This document shows, in pieces, positions 28,344 to 40,900 of a DNA stretch of 64,000 bases. Each line of letters opens with the position of its first letter. Position 1 is the first letter of the stretch. The DNA is from Thamnaconus septentrionalis (lineage: Eukaryota > Chordata > Actinopteri > Tetraodontiformes > Monacanthidae): assembly GCA_009823395.1 (NCBI GenBank), contig CM020501.1:8050861-8114860 (forward strand), given 5' to 3'. The notes beneath the pieces are model-generated. The model did no database searches and was not told where the DNA came from. It was given only the letters and a program-made list of their open reading frames with translations. The translations under genes and the position numbers were made by a program.

Positions 28344-28948
28344 TGTCTGCTGGAAAACACGGAGGTGGATCAGGCTCCCAGATCTCTGGACGGAGGGCTC
28401 CACCTGCCGTGTGAACACACACAGCCTGCGTGGCTGGGCCTTCATTTGAAAGTCAAACGCGCTTTCATTAGAGGCGTGCACACAAACACGCACGCACACG
28501 CAGGATGGCGAGAGAGAGAGAGGGAGAGAAGGGAGAGAAGGGAAGTGATGTTGAAGCAGGCAGCCTCACGCTGAGAGTTGCTGTTGATGTTGTTGTTTGT
28601 GTGGTAATATGTGTCAGGGCTTTTTTTTTTCCTCCTTTCCCCCCGCCGCCGTACGGTTGCATAACACTGCCTTCGGGTGACAAGTGCAATATGCTCACTA
28701 TAGGTGCGCGCCCCTTTCGTCGACACGTCCCCACTGAGATAAAGTGAAAAGAAAAGTGAATTTACGACGCTCGTTTCCGCTGTAGGCGCGACCTCCAGGG
28801 AGGCGTTTCACCGTAATCCCCCGGATACATGGAGTTGAGCCGAGACGGACCTTTAACAAGAGTTCAGCCCGGGAGTGTCTGCAGTGGAGTTCGAGTGACA
28901 CACTGAAATGTCGTGGGGAGAAAGAGTGAGGGTAGCGTTACATAATAA

Positions 28949-29293
28949 TCCATCCATCCATCCATTTTCAATACCCTCTCCCAGCCTCTTCCAGCTGTCA
29001 CTGGGTGAAGGCAGGGTGACACCCTGCACACGTTGCCAATTCATCACAGGGCCACACAGAGACAAATAAAGACAAACAACCATTCGCACTCACATATACA
29101 CCTGCGGACAACTTAGAGTTTCCAGTTGACCTCACATGCATGTTTTTGGACTGTGGGAGGAAGCCGGAGAACCCGGAGAGAACCCACGCAGACACAGGGA
29201 GGACACACAAACTCCACACAGCAAGACCAAATGCCTGGAATCGAACCCACAACCTTCTTGCTGTGAGATGGCAGCACTAACCACTACGCCACC

Positions 29294-29294
<1 letters not shown>
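28949..29294 (-). repeat. Teleost LINE/SINE 3'-tail type repeat
   Basis: Starts with (CATC)n, then 'cagctgtcactgggtgaaggcagggtgacaccctg', 'catgcatgtttttggactgtgggagg' and 'aatcgaacccacaaccttct', ending 'ccactacgcc'. This is one of the most abundant dispersed repeats in fish. Orientation is set by the simple tail lying at the left. Confidence 0.85.
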
Positions 29295-29361
<67 letters not shown>

Positions 29362-29376
29362 TAATAATAATAGCAG
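29293..29376. repeat. (AAT)n microsatellite
   Basis: About 27 trinucleotide units, forming the end of the dispersed repeat at 28949-29294. Confidence 0.95.
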
Positions 29377-29599
29377 TATGACACACTATAAATCAATAAT
29401 TTGCTTTAAAATATCTATCCATTTATCTGTATGGATGTCTGTCTGTGTGTCCATCTATAGTCTGTCTGTCTGTCTGTCTGCTATGCTTGTTTGTTTGTTG
29501 AATGTTGAACTTGCAAAGGGCACCGGAGGCTGACAATAATAACTCGAGTTCAGGAGCCAGTCCCTTTGATGAGTCTTACGGGATTAGGTAACTTCTTTT

Positions 29600-29931
29600 A
29601 AGCGAGGGATGAGTCCGTCTGTGCCCGCTGGGGAGCAGAGGGCGACACATGCGCACTGCGTCCGCCAAGCGCTCAACAGAGAGCCGCGCGGACGTAAAGC
29701 GCTGGGAAATTCAAGGCGAGCGCGGTTCGCCTTGATCCCCTGTCGTCTGCTTTTATTTATTTTTAAACGCCGCTATGAATCGCCTCGTCGGCGAAGTGTC
29801 TCCGTCGATGTTTTTGCGCCGGTGAATCCAGCCTGCGGATCGCAGGTGGTGGAGCAGGAGGAGGAGCAGGAGGAGGATGTGCTTGTAGCGCGGCGAGGAC
29901 CTGTTGATCGCCCACCGGCTCTGCAATGGAG
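29600..29931 (+). promoter_or_regulatory. CpG-rich block, candidate promoter and noncoding first exon of MPDZ
   Basis: This stretch is rich in CpG, unlike its surroundings, and ends in a consensus donor (CAATGGAG|GTGAGC at 29931/29932). Spliced to the acceptor at 30700 it would give a 5' UTR. The upstream limit cannot be set from sequence. No protein is supported here; the frames are interrupted or meaningless. Confidence 0.5.
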
Positions 29932-30699
29932 GTGAGCAAGGAAGGAAGGAAGGGGGTCTGCCGCCACAAGTGGCTCGGATGTCCGACTGATCGTCACAGT
30001 AATGGCTTCTAATGCGGCCGGACACTCTGTTAAAGAAATTACCAGAGTAACCGGAGGACCACATATCAAATCAGCAGCTAATTGGCTCGCATAATTAATG
30101 TAAATCTTCCGTCTGTATTTTTATTAAATTTCTCATTCTGAAGGGGACGCTGTGGCTTTGATATCAACACCTACAGCATATGGATGTCATCAGCAGGACA
30201 CCGTGAAGGACACACAGTGCTGAGGACCATCGGCGGCCCATCACCGCCTTAATGAAATTTTCAAACGAGACGTCGTCATTTGCGGCCCATCGTTTGGCAA
30301 ATCAAATCATGTCACTGCTATCATGCTGTGATGCAGCGCAGGCTTCCACCCCCGCTGCCACCACCTCACTCCCACCCCCACCCTCAGGTTGGAATGGCGG
30401 AGCGGCCGCGCGTCTCCCTTGATTACCATCACCGGCCGACAAAGCCTGTTGCAGGAGATTTAAGGGCCGCTAAAGAGCATTAGCGCACAAGCAAGGCGCT
30501 TTCAAACAAACACGGCCTCCGAGGGGAGGCGAGTGGTCGTAAAAGCGCAATCAAACAGCAGATGCATCGGCCGCCGGTTTGAGGGACTGCAGCTCGCAAG
30601 GGACCATTGGGGGATAAAACATCTCCCTGGTCGTACCTTCTGCTCACAGTCAAAGCAGAGGTTGCACTTATATTTGGCGGGTGTTATTCTGTGTTGCAG

Positions 30700-30797
30700 T
30701 CGCCGAGCGGACAGGAATGACCTTTAACTGAGACGCAGCGAGTCACCCGGGGACGATTCATCGGAGCCGGAGCGTCAGGCCGAGATGGAGATCATGG
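30700..30797 (+). CDS. mpdz: MPDZ exon with 5' UTR and start codon (coding 30785-30797)
   Basis: An acceptor (gtgttgcag) precedes 30700 and a consensus donor (GTGAG) follows 30797. The ATG at 30785 encodes only M-E-I-M plus one base; the next exon completes an Asp codon, giving MEIMDAERALEAVERLQ, which matches the short lead-in to L27 in MPDZ. The 85 bases before the ATG are 5' UTR, so at least one noncoding exon lies upstream. Confidence 0.8.
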
Positions 30798-33700
30798 GTG
30801 AGTGGTGGTGCGCATCCAGTGAAGTCTCCCTCCCTCCACCCCTCCACCCCTCCACCCCCCACCCCCCAGCTTCAGGCCGCTTCAGGCTTACGATTAAGGT
30901 GTCGTGCTTGGCTGTGACCGCCAGACCGGGAGGGAATAGTTACATGTGCAGGTGGCTCAGGGCTCTCCGCCGTCTGTGCCGGTAGTCAAAACTTTGCGGT
31001 GAAGAGTTTACAGGGTCTTAACCTCCTGCCACGTGCAATTACCGCCAGCGCGGCCCCAGTGCTCATTAGCCTGCCGCTTGGGCCGAAAGCGAACAAGGGC
31101 CCACACGACACCGAAGCAACAATTCATTTGTTTGTCGTCGTGATTTTAGTAAAGCAAAGCAGGAACGTCCATGTTTCGTTTTGCTTTTCCTTTTGTTTTC
31201 CTGTTGCTGTCTTGCAGAACAGATTCCTGAAGTTCGAGTCTCCGTTCTCAATTCAGAATGTTGCAGAACTTGTAGTTGGAATAGAATAGAAGAGTATAAT
31301 TAAAGCTAAAGTTAAAGAATTAACCTGTGTAAGTCCTGTGTGGCCAAATTGCACCTTACAGCAACAGAAACAATAGATTTAAAAAAAAAAAAAAAACACT
31401 ATAGACAATATGAACAATGGTCATATATAGATAAGTAAGTTTTGAAGCAGCTGCTGGGAGTTGCATTTGTCATGTGAGTTTGTTTTTTTCGTCTTTTTCA
31501 ATGTGTGGGTTGGGGAGATGGAGGTTGGGTCTTTTGAGATTATATTCACAGTCAAACAGCCATATTGCCAAACACAGAGCATTGCAGACATTTAGTTCAA
31601 CTGCTGCTAAAACTTTATTTTCGACTTGTATAAACTTAAAGGCCCCGTTTGCTAAATTTTATTTAAATATTTATTTTTATTTATATTGCACACAGGGCCT
31701 TGAATGTTTAGCACACGGGAATTTGAATTTTAAAAAAAAGAAAAAACGGAATGAAAAGGATAATTTCGCCGACCTCTGACCATCCCAGTTGCATTTATTA
31801 CTTCTGTTGCAAGGATAAACTCACCACCAGTGTAGCGTTTAGCCTCGCCAAGCTCAGCAAGAGGGAAACGGCTAACGTGTCAGTTTAAAAGTAATTAGCC
31901 TTCAGGTCATCTGACGACCACAGTGAACAGAAACAAAATCGAATCGAGCTGCCTGCATCAAAATAACTGATGCAAATACAAACCAAGATAACCGACGTTT
32001 ATGCCTGCGGCGCCGTATTTGACAGACACATATCATAAATCTGCCCTAGTCAATCCTGTTGGATGCCTTCCTTGTCAAGCAATGATATTGGGGCACGAAA
32101 CTACGGTGTTCCTCGATATATCAAAGGCCAAATGCTTTAAACACACAAATAATGCCAAATGCTGTTGAAAGAAATGTGTGAGCTAAAGTGGGACACCAGA
32201 AGTAAAGGGTTAACACCAGCATCGTTCATAGTGTTTTTTTTGTTTTTTTTGAGGAGGCGACGCTGAATATTACACCTAAATGTGCCTTTCCTTGTATTTG
32301 AATCAAGTCCTTTCGCTGTATTCGAATCACTCTTTTCCATGGAATTGAATCGCTCCTTTCTGCATACTTGAATCACTCCTTTCCTGGTATGTGAGGACAG
32401 ATGTCCTATTGGGATGGTGTAAAAGGCCTGAATCAAATTTCCATTTTTTTTCCTTTACAATTAACCATCCATTGTTGGCATAAATAGCCGACAATCAAAA
32501 ATCTTTTTTTCCCTCTCAGGGTCACAGAGCAGCAGCTGGTGCGACACCGGCCCAGAAAGCCGCTGCTCTGAATGCCACGAACCAACGGGTGCGATTTCTT
32601 TCCCAACCTCCCGCAGATGCCGAGCGAGCCCTGGAGGCCGTGGAGCGGCTGCAGGCCAAGCTGAAGGAGCGTGGCGAGGCCCCGACGCGGGAGAAGCTGT
32701 CCCTGCTGAGGACCTTCCTGCAGAGCCCCCTCTTTCACCACATCCTCAGCCTGCAGCAGGCGCAGCGCAGGACAGCGGCAAAGGTGCGGCCCGGGCGCGT
32801 GCACGTTGCGTGCGCCGGTGCGCGGAGGCGGCCGCGGATGGTTCCCAAAAAACGCTCGACGCTGGGAGCAAACTGGATGAGTAATCAGCTTACCTCAGCT
32901 TATCGCTAAAGCCGCGAGAAAGAAGGAGAGAGGGAGGAAGTGGAGGGGGAGGGGCGGCTCGGGATCATCCCAAGGAGGGCTTTTATTTCCTTCTCTTTTT
33001 TTTTCTGGAACTTAGCGTCACTGGAGCTGGTGGTCGATGTGTTCTACATACAGGTGACCACGCTGCGATTATCTATTGATTTTATTCATTCATTTAAATT
33101 TTTATTGAATTTGTTGTGTTAAAAAAAACAATTCAACACCAACACAAACGTTCCCAACTCCTGAATGAAAGAGAGCAGAAAGAAGAATAATCTTATATTG
33201 TCTGCCCATTGACCTGAAGCAATACATTACAAAGAACTTAAATTAAAAAAAATAAAACATCCACAGCAACACATTAAACGTCAAGATATTCACGATAATA
33301 ACAATGATGGTATTAATAATCATAAAATAAAATAAATGTCCTCCAAAGCTAACAGTGACATCCTACTTTAGCTACAATTGCCTTTAATGCTCTTCAAACA
33401 AAACAGAAAATCTGACATGATTATTTATGTTTCACTACAATCAGAGACAAAATTATTTATTCAACGTACGAGCTTTTATCATTTTTAAAAGTGTAAATAT
33501 TGATTCGGATTATTTGATTGCTTTGTTCAGATTGTTCATTCTCAGCAGTCGGTGCCACAACAAAAGGCCGCACACGTCTCGGTGCCCGGCACTGCATGAC
33601 AGCAAGGCGTGTATGAATATTTGTTTTCCCCGTCTGCAGTGATTTGAGCATGGCTGCCTTGTGAGCCCACAGCCACTTTGGTCCTCGTTCCAGGAAAACA

Positions 33701-34004
33701 TCCAGGAAAACAACAAAAAGGGGATAGGGTGGGTGGAGGGGGAAGGTTTTGAGGATTTTGCGATCACCCTCCGATTCGCGAAGTCTCCGCCGCCTCTCGC
33801 TCCCTGTGGTCGGCGGAGCCGGGATGGAAGGAGCGCGACTGCAAATTAGGACAGAGCGAAGTCACGCATTAGTATTTTGGCAGCGCTCCGCTGCCGCTGC
33901 CGCCGCTGCGTCAACAGGTGTCAGGGCTGCATACGGAGCAGATGAAGGCGCCTCCTGCGACTGCCTCCCGTCCTTTGAAGCAGGAATTCGAGGGAGTTTT
34001 TATT

Positions 34005-34039
<35 letters not shown>

Positions 34040-34890
34040 AGCGGGGAGCCTGTTTATCGTTTATACTGTTTGTTTCAGATTCCTCCTCGCCTGCCGGTCC
34101 CCTCCCTGTTCCATTTAAAGCCTTTGCTTCCCGTACCTTCCCCCTCTTTCACTAACAGACGTTTACCCTCCCTCCCTCCATCCCTCTCTCTCTCTCCTCC
34201 CTCCCTGCTCTCCCACCCACATCTCTTCATTGTCTCACATTGCCCTCCTTTCTCAAATTTCTTTGTCTCCCCTATTTCTCTCCATCACTTGCTCCCGCTA
34301 ATCCCATCCCTCTCCGTTTCCACGCTGCCTTTCTTCAATTAGCGCCCTACATCTCCATCACTTTTTTTCCCTCCACATTCCTCTATCTCCCTCATCTGCC
34401 CTCCCTTACTCCCCCAATCTCCCCCTGCACCAACCCATCTATTCCCCTGTCGCTCCTATCACTTATCTATTGTCTCCATTTATCTCGTTATTTAAACACT
34501 CTCACTCTAATCTGCCTGTTCTACTTTTTTTTTTTTTTCCCGTTTTACTTTGCTGGCTCTTGATGCGCGTGCTGTCTGTCAAACTCTCGAACGCAGGGGA
34601 AGGCCATCTCCAAATCGGTGTCCATGAACTGCGGGCCCTGCGCGGGTCTGCCGCGGGGTCTGACTCACAGCGACTCCTATACGTGGGCCGTGGAGAACCG
34701 GAGGTCCGGCAGTGGCAGGTCTCTCCACAGGGAGAGCAGCTTCTCCTCCATCAGCTCGCAGGACCTCTCCTCACCAGACCTCTACTCAGACAACTGCATT
34801 CGCACTGAGTCGCAGGTGAGACAAGTAAACACTTGTAAACACTTGTCACCAACACTTTCAGATTTCTGTTCAGTTATTGGAATTTTTAAC

Positions 34891-34945
<55 letters not shown>

Positions 34946-37900
34946 CATCTATCCAGTACTGCACCCCTCCTCGGATCTCGCGCACCCTGTCGATGGGGAG
35001 AAACCTGTCCGCCATAGCACACGAGGTAGGGCAGGCTCACATATATCAGGTGTCACGTCTCCAACTAGAGTAGCCGTGTCCCCGTGGTGGAGGTGCAGCA
35101 GTCCAAGGACTCCTTCTTATTTGTTTTTTTTCCCCCCAGCGTTATTAAATCCGGAACATTATTTTTTTTCCCTCCTCTGTGTCCCCGCCCGTTTTCCTTT
35201 AACCTCCAACACGTCAGAGGCGCCACGTGGAGTTGATTGAGCTGACCAATGACGGCAAGGGGCTCGGCTTTGGCATCATAGGGGGCAGGAGCACTGGAGT
35301 CATGGTCAAAACCATCCTTCCAGGCGGAGCCGCAGGACAGGTGAGCTCTGCTGCCCGAGCCAACCACCAAGGGAATCATCAGCTCGGCACATTTTTTAAC
35401 TCTTTTATCGCAAGGATCATTAAAAATAATGTGGAAAGACTGAATCCACATGCACTTTTCTTTAATCCTGTTCCCAGCCCCCAGGCCTTCTTTTGTGGTT
35501 GCCATCCTGAAAAAGGGGGCCCCTCAGGGCCAAACTTTGTACCATTAAAGACATGGAGAGACTGTGCACGACATTCTTACAGCCTTCTTAGCATATTTTC
35601 ACCGGCCTTACACCATCTCAGTTGCATTTATTGTTTCTGATGCAAGAATAAACTCACAACCAGTGTTGTGGTTAGTCTTGCTAAACTCAGCTGGAGGGGG
35701 AAAATAGTTTTGAGGTTAATGTGTGTTCTTCTACCGGGCACGGTTCCTCTAGTCTTTAGGTGATTTGTTGACCTCAGTGAACAGAAACAAATCTAATCTA
35801 ACTGCCTGCATCAAAACAACTGATGCAAACTGAACTGGAGGCCTCGGTCCTTTGTCAAAATTTTTTGAGAGGAAGTTACACTTTACTTTATTACTTTTCT
35901 TGTTTAGCGTAATCTTCTCCAATTTTATAGAAGAGCAACACGTTTACGTAGCTAATTTTAGTGAGCTCTCTGGGTCCCCCCAGTGGCCTGGTGCATTTCA
36001 GATTTGTTTTGTCAATTTGCTGCATTTCTCGCTTCCAGATGTTTTGGGGGTTTGTGCGTTTTGGGATATTTGTCACATTTTCCTATCGCATTTGTTTCCC
36101 AAGTTTGTGTGTTTTTGCCTCAGCATAGATTGCGGCATTTCTCTATTTCAACATTTTCTGTAGCACTTGTACGTCTGCATGTTTTTGGTCTCAGGCTGCA
36201 AACACACAGATACACAACGAGGTACACTTATCAAGTGTTGCGTTTTTAACGCTGGTGAGTGTTGTATATATTTATTTACTGCTGTTGATGTGGGACTTTT
36301 TAGGACAAGCGCCTGCACAGCGGAGATCAAATACTGCGCATTGGAGACACGGAACTGGCAGGCATGAACAGCGAGCAGGTGGCACAGGTACTGATCCAGT
36401 TGTAAGAACATACAAGAATAAGATAATAAAGGGGTGCATTGTTTTTTGTGCCATTTGAAGAGTTGCTTATCTTGTTGTTTAGTTGTTTTGCCAGCTTTTT
36501 TACTGGTCAGCCCCAAATTGGAAGTGCAACAAACTCAAGAAAAGCTTTTAAAGCTTGTAGACGAAGGCTCTGAAAACGTAGTCGTTAAGTTTTGCAGGAG
36601 TTAAACAGAATGTCTTTAAATGTCACAGGCTCTTCACTGTCAGTTTTTAAACACGTCGAATTTCAGGTCGACGCATCTATGCATTCCAAATATTTTATTT
36701 GCTGCCGGTATGATAAAGGGATGTGGAGTGAAGCGGGGAAGACGCACTGAGTGTGATTGACGTTTGACTGGCAGAAGCTTCTGAGTCACGGTGCACTGTG
36801 TGCATTGTCAGCCCGTTGTTTCCTGCCTAGAAAGTGTGTTTTGAAAAATTCCTCCCCTGCTACCTGCGCAACGCCTGCGTCATCAATTGCGACGCGCTCC
36901 TGCTGGACCTTTTTGATAACAAACAATCCCGTGTCCCAGGTCCTGCGGAACGCCGGCAGCAAAGTGCAGCTGCTCATTGCGCGAGACCTGACAAACGACA
37001 ACCACCTGTCCTCTCCCGCCCTCAGCCAGGACAGCTTGGATGGCAAGGTGGGTGTCTCCAACGTTAGCTGCCAACGTCGCATTTTAGTGGAAACGCAAAT
37101 GTCTCACCTCATCTCCTCATTTCCATCCAGCTCGACAACTCGAGCGACGACCATGAGTTCAGCGTCGAGTTCACGAAAAACAGCCGCGGCCTGGGCTTCA
37201 CCATTTCAAGCTACATCGGCGACCTGAATTCAGGTAATAAAGTCGGAAGTCGGCGGAAGTGACTGTGAAAGAATTCCTCCGTGCGTTTTTTTTCTCTCTC
37301 CATTTCCCACACTGTTTATCCTCTCAGTCGATTCAAAGTTTCCTGTCGGACGTTTGTCTCCCACTTAGTGTACAGCGCTGGCGTGACTGTGAAGAGCATC
37401 GTGAAAGGCAGCACCGTCGACCAAGATGGGCGCATCCACATTGGAGACATTATCCTTTCTGTAAGTGCAACGGAAACAAACAAAAAAACAATAAAACAAG
37501 AAGAAGAAGCAAAAATTAAAAGATGGCTTTTTAAGTGCACTTCCCAATTACAAATAGCTTGTTGCCTTGTAATGTATCCGCGGCTGGATTTCACCACTTT
37601 CAGTGTCCAAAATATGCAGACTTTGCACAACAGCTGATGTCTCTTCTTTTAGCTGATAAATGAAAACGCCTGATTTATTACAACTGCAATCCTCCATCCA
37701 ATCTGCTTTTTATATAAAATGTAAAATTATATTTTATTATATTTTATTACTATTGATTTCCTCGTCTCACAGCCCATTCTGTACCTCCACAGTGCAACCT
37801 TCTTTTCTTACTTGCTTACTTTTTTTTTTTCATTCTTCTCCCCCTCCTGCCCTCTTCCCCTCCCCCAGGTGGATGGCGTGAGCCTGCAGGGCTGCAGCGA

Positions 37901-40900
37901 GCAGCGGGCCATGGAGGTGCTGAGGAGGACGGGTCCCCTGGTCCGACTGAGGCTGCTGAGGAAGGCCGTGTGCCTGAGTCACATCCTGCCCCCGGTCCCT
38001 CCGCTGCAGCCCCTCCGACACTCCCACAGCTTCCACGAGGGCAACCCGTACCGAGTGGGCCTCAACAAGATTCAAGAGACAGGTGCTTCGGGGCTGAGAG
38101 ACGAGCAACATATTGAGTCATCCTGCTGAAACAGCACGCTGAAACCGACCTGGCTTCGTCATCAAGTGTTTGTTCACAGTCGCTGAAGCTGTTATTTCAG
38201 CACGTTTTGTTTGGGCGGATGACGAACTTTTGTGACACCTCGCGGCTTCAGTCTGCTGAAGTCTTCTTCGCACTGACTGCTCTGAGACTCGACGGGGGGT
38301 TTGAATGCGTTTGTCTCCCAGTGTCTCACAAATATGTTTCCCATCTCTCAGGAATCAGCTCGCTGCGTGAAATCTCCCGGCGAGCGGCGTACGCCAACAG
38401 ACGACCTCGGCATGATTGCTCGAACGGTAAGTTCGTCTTCACATGTTTTCCATCAGCCAAGACCGCCTTGATTGCCGTCAGGCTGAGACGGGTAAGAAAA
38501 CATTGGCTTGCGGAGATACAAATCTGATGAGGCGCAGAAAGACAAGCGTGCGCGCCGTAATTCTGCATGTTTACCTGTCTCGGTGGCTGCGGCTGACATC
38601 TGGGGCTGATTTGAAAAAGGAGCTTCAATAAACTGTGTCGACTAACCCTGAATAGGAGGAACTCTTAGTTTCCAGTTCCACAACAGCTGATTTGAGTTTG
38701 TTGGATCAACTTTGAGTAGCTTCACTCTGGTTTAGGCCTTTTCATCACAACCAGTGAAAGCCAACATTAATGAAGGCCCGATGCTATGATTCAACATGGC
38801 AACCGGCAATACATAAGATGCCTGTGCAGTACAAAGCTCTGGAAATACTTGTGCATGTAGCTGGTGCATATGAACATAAGTGTAGGATAGAAATGTAAGA
38901 GAGTCTTTCTTTTTTCATTTGGACTAATTATCCACACAATATTTTTGGTTAAAGCTGGTGGATTGGTGTTAACATCAAAAGAAGGAATTGTTGGCATAGT
39001 GCTCTGGAACCTTCAGGTAGAACTGTATGAACATCATCCTTGGAAGTGAGAGTATTTATGTCTCTTTTCAGTGCTGCTCATAGTGGTCCCACTGGGGATG
39101 TAAAATATCTGGTTTAATGTGTAATTCTGTGTGTCTCTGTAGTACAACCTCTCCATCTACTGTAGCCTTCACAAAGGGACAAAAATATATTTATGTTTTG
39201 TACGTCTTTATATGAATAATATATGAAGATGAATTTTATTCAGCGAGAAGGTCAAACACTGGAACTGCATATGACAAGCATGCATATGAAATCATATTGT
39301 ATTTGCTATCAATTTCTATACATATCCACATACATACACATCCTGAGTAGTTCATTCAGGAAGAATGTGAATTCAGTCTTCGCTGGTATGATACAGACCA
39401 CATGACTCAGACAGACTATATTAACTCACCGTCTGTCCTGCAAGAACCATATTAGCTTCCTCTGATATGGACCACTGCCTCAGTGTCGTGTTGAGTCTGT
39501 CAGACAGCTGATGTAATAATTCTAACCCCTTATTGTGTCTTTTTCTATTTTGAGAATAACTGTCTATGTATTTTTACAATTTTTGCAGGTGCGAAGCTGA
39601 CGCCAGCTGAGGAAGAAGACCTGCGGGGGAGGTGGCAGCGCGCTGTTGGTCCGCGATACGAAGTTATCGTAAGTCTCTCTGTCATAAGCGTGAGCGCAGA
39701 ATTATGTAATCCAAAAATATCTGGATTTAAACACTTCATGTTTTTGGGTACAACCTGGACAAGACTTTGTGATGGTATTTAGCAAATACTCTTCTCAACA
39801 TTTCTTTTGAAGGTATGCCAGCTGGAGCGCTTTGGTGAGACGAGTGGTCTTGGTATCAGTCTGGAAGCTCGGGCAGGTCACCACTACCTGTGCTCCATCT
39901 TACCAGAGGGACCAGTTGGCCAAAGTGGCAAAATCTTTCTTGGAGACCAGATTTTGGAGGTAACTGACAGATACTCACAGCACAGAATGATTTTGACACC
40001 ACATCCATGACAAAAAAGACCCTGACTCTGACGTACCGTACATAAACCAGCTCAGAGTGGTAGAGTTCGATCCCCGGCTAGGTCATACTAAAGATTGTAA
40101 AAATGGTACCCACTCCCTCCCTGCTTGGCACTCAGTATTTGGGGTTAGAATTGCGGGGTTAGATCACCTAATCATTCCTGGGCGTGGCACCGCTGCTGCC
40201 TACCGCTCCCTCAGGGGATGATGGGTCAAATGCGGAGGACAAATTTTGCATCCTTCGGGATGTGACAATCACTGGGACTTTAACTTTAACATGGTATGTA
40301 TGTCACGTCCCTCTGGGGTAGTGCCCATTGAAAAAGTAGTTTAGAGGATGATTTGGCCAGATAACGTAACCTTCTTTTGGGCTACTGTGGTGTCCTAAAC
40401 ACCAGTGGAGACAGTTAGCTGCAGCCTGATGTTTTCTTTAGGACTTCAGCCTCCGTTGTTTGGATTGCGGTAGATTCCTTTTTTTGCAAAATTTCAGGTC
40501 GGTCATATTTTGAATTGCTGTTAAGAATTTCGTTTTGAACATTTCAATGTCACTTTGTGAGATTCAGACAAACCAATTCCTGCAGAAACCCACCTGCCTT
40601 GGGAGGTTGTGGCTAAATGATAAAACAGATTCATTGAAAGAAACAAATATTTGAGTTAACAGTAAGGTGAAGCGAGGCAGCCAAAGCGCTCATTTTTAAA
40701 ATCCAAGACATTGTTTTTGCGGTGCAAAAATGATATCATGCGGAGGTAGGTGGGAGTCTGATGCCTGTCTCTGCGCTGATATGCCTGCACTGAAGGGGAT
40801 TGGAAGCTCGCCCTCCTCGCTCTGTGCCGGGCAGGTTCTGGCACCCACATATATCACTCATCATGATGAGCTGTCTGGAGAAATCTGAGACACTGCGCGT

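Noticed and set aside
33013..33051. Possible small exon between an AG at 33011-33012 and GTGACC at 33052
   Set aside because: Would encode only about 13 residues unlike any MPDZ segment, with no independent support; L27 already joins the next exon in phase.
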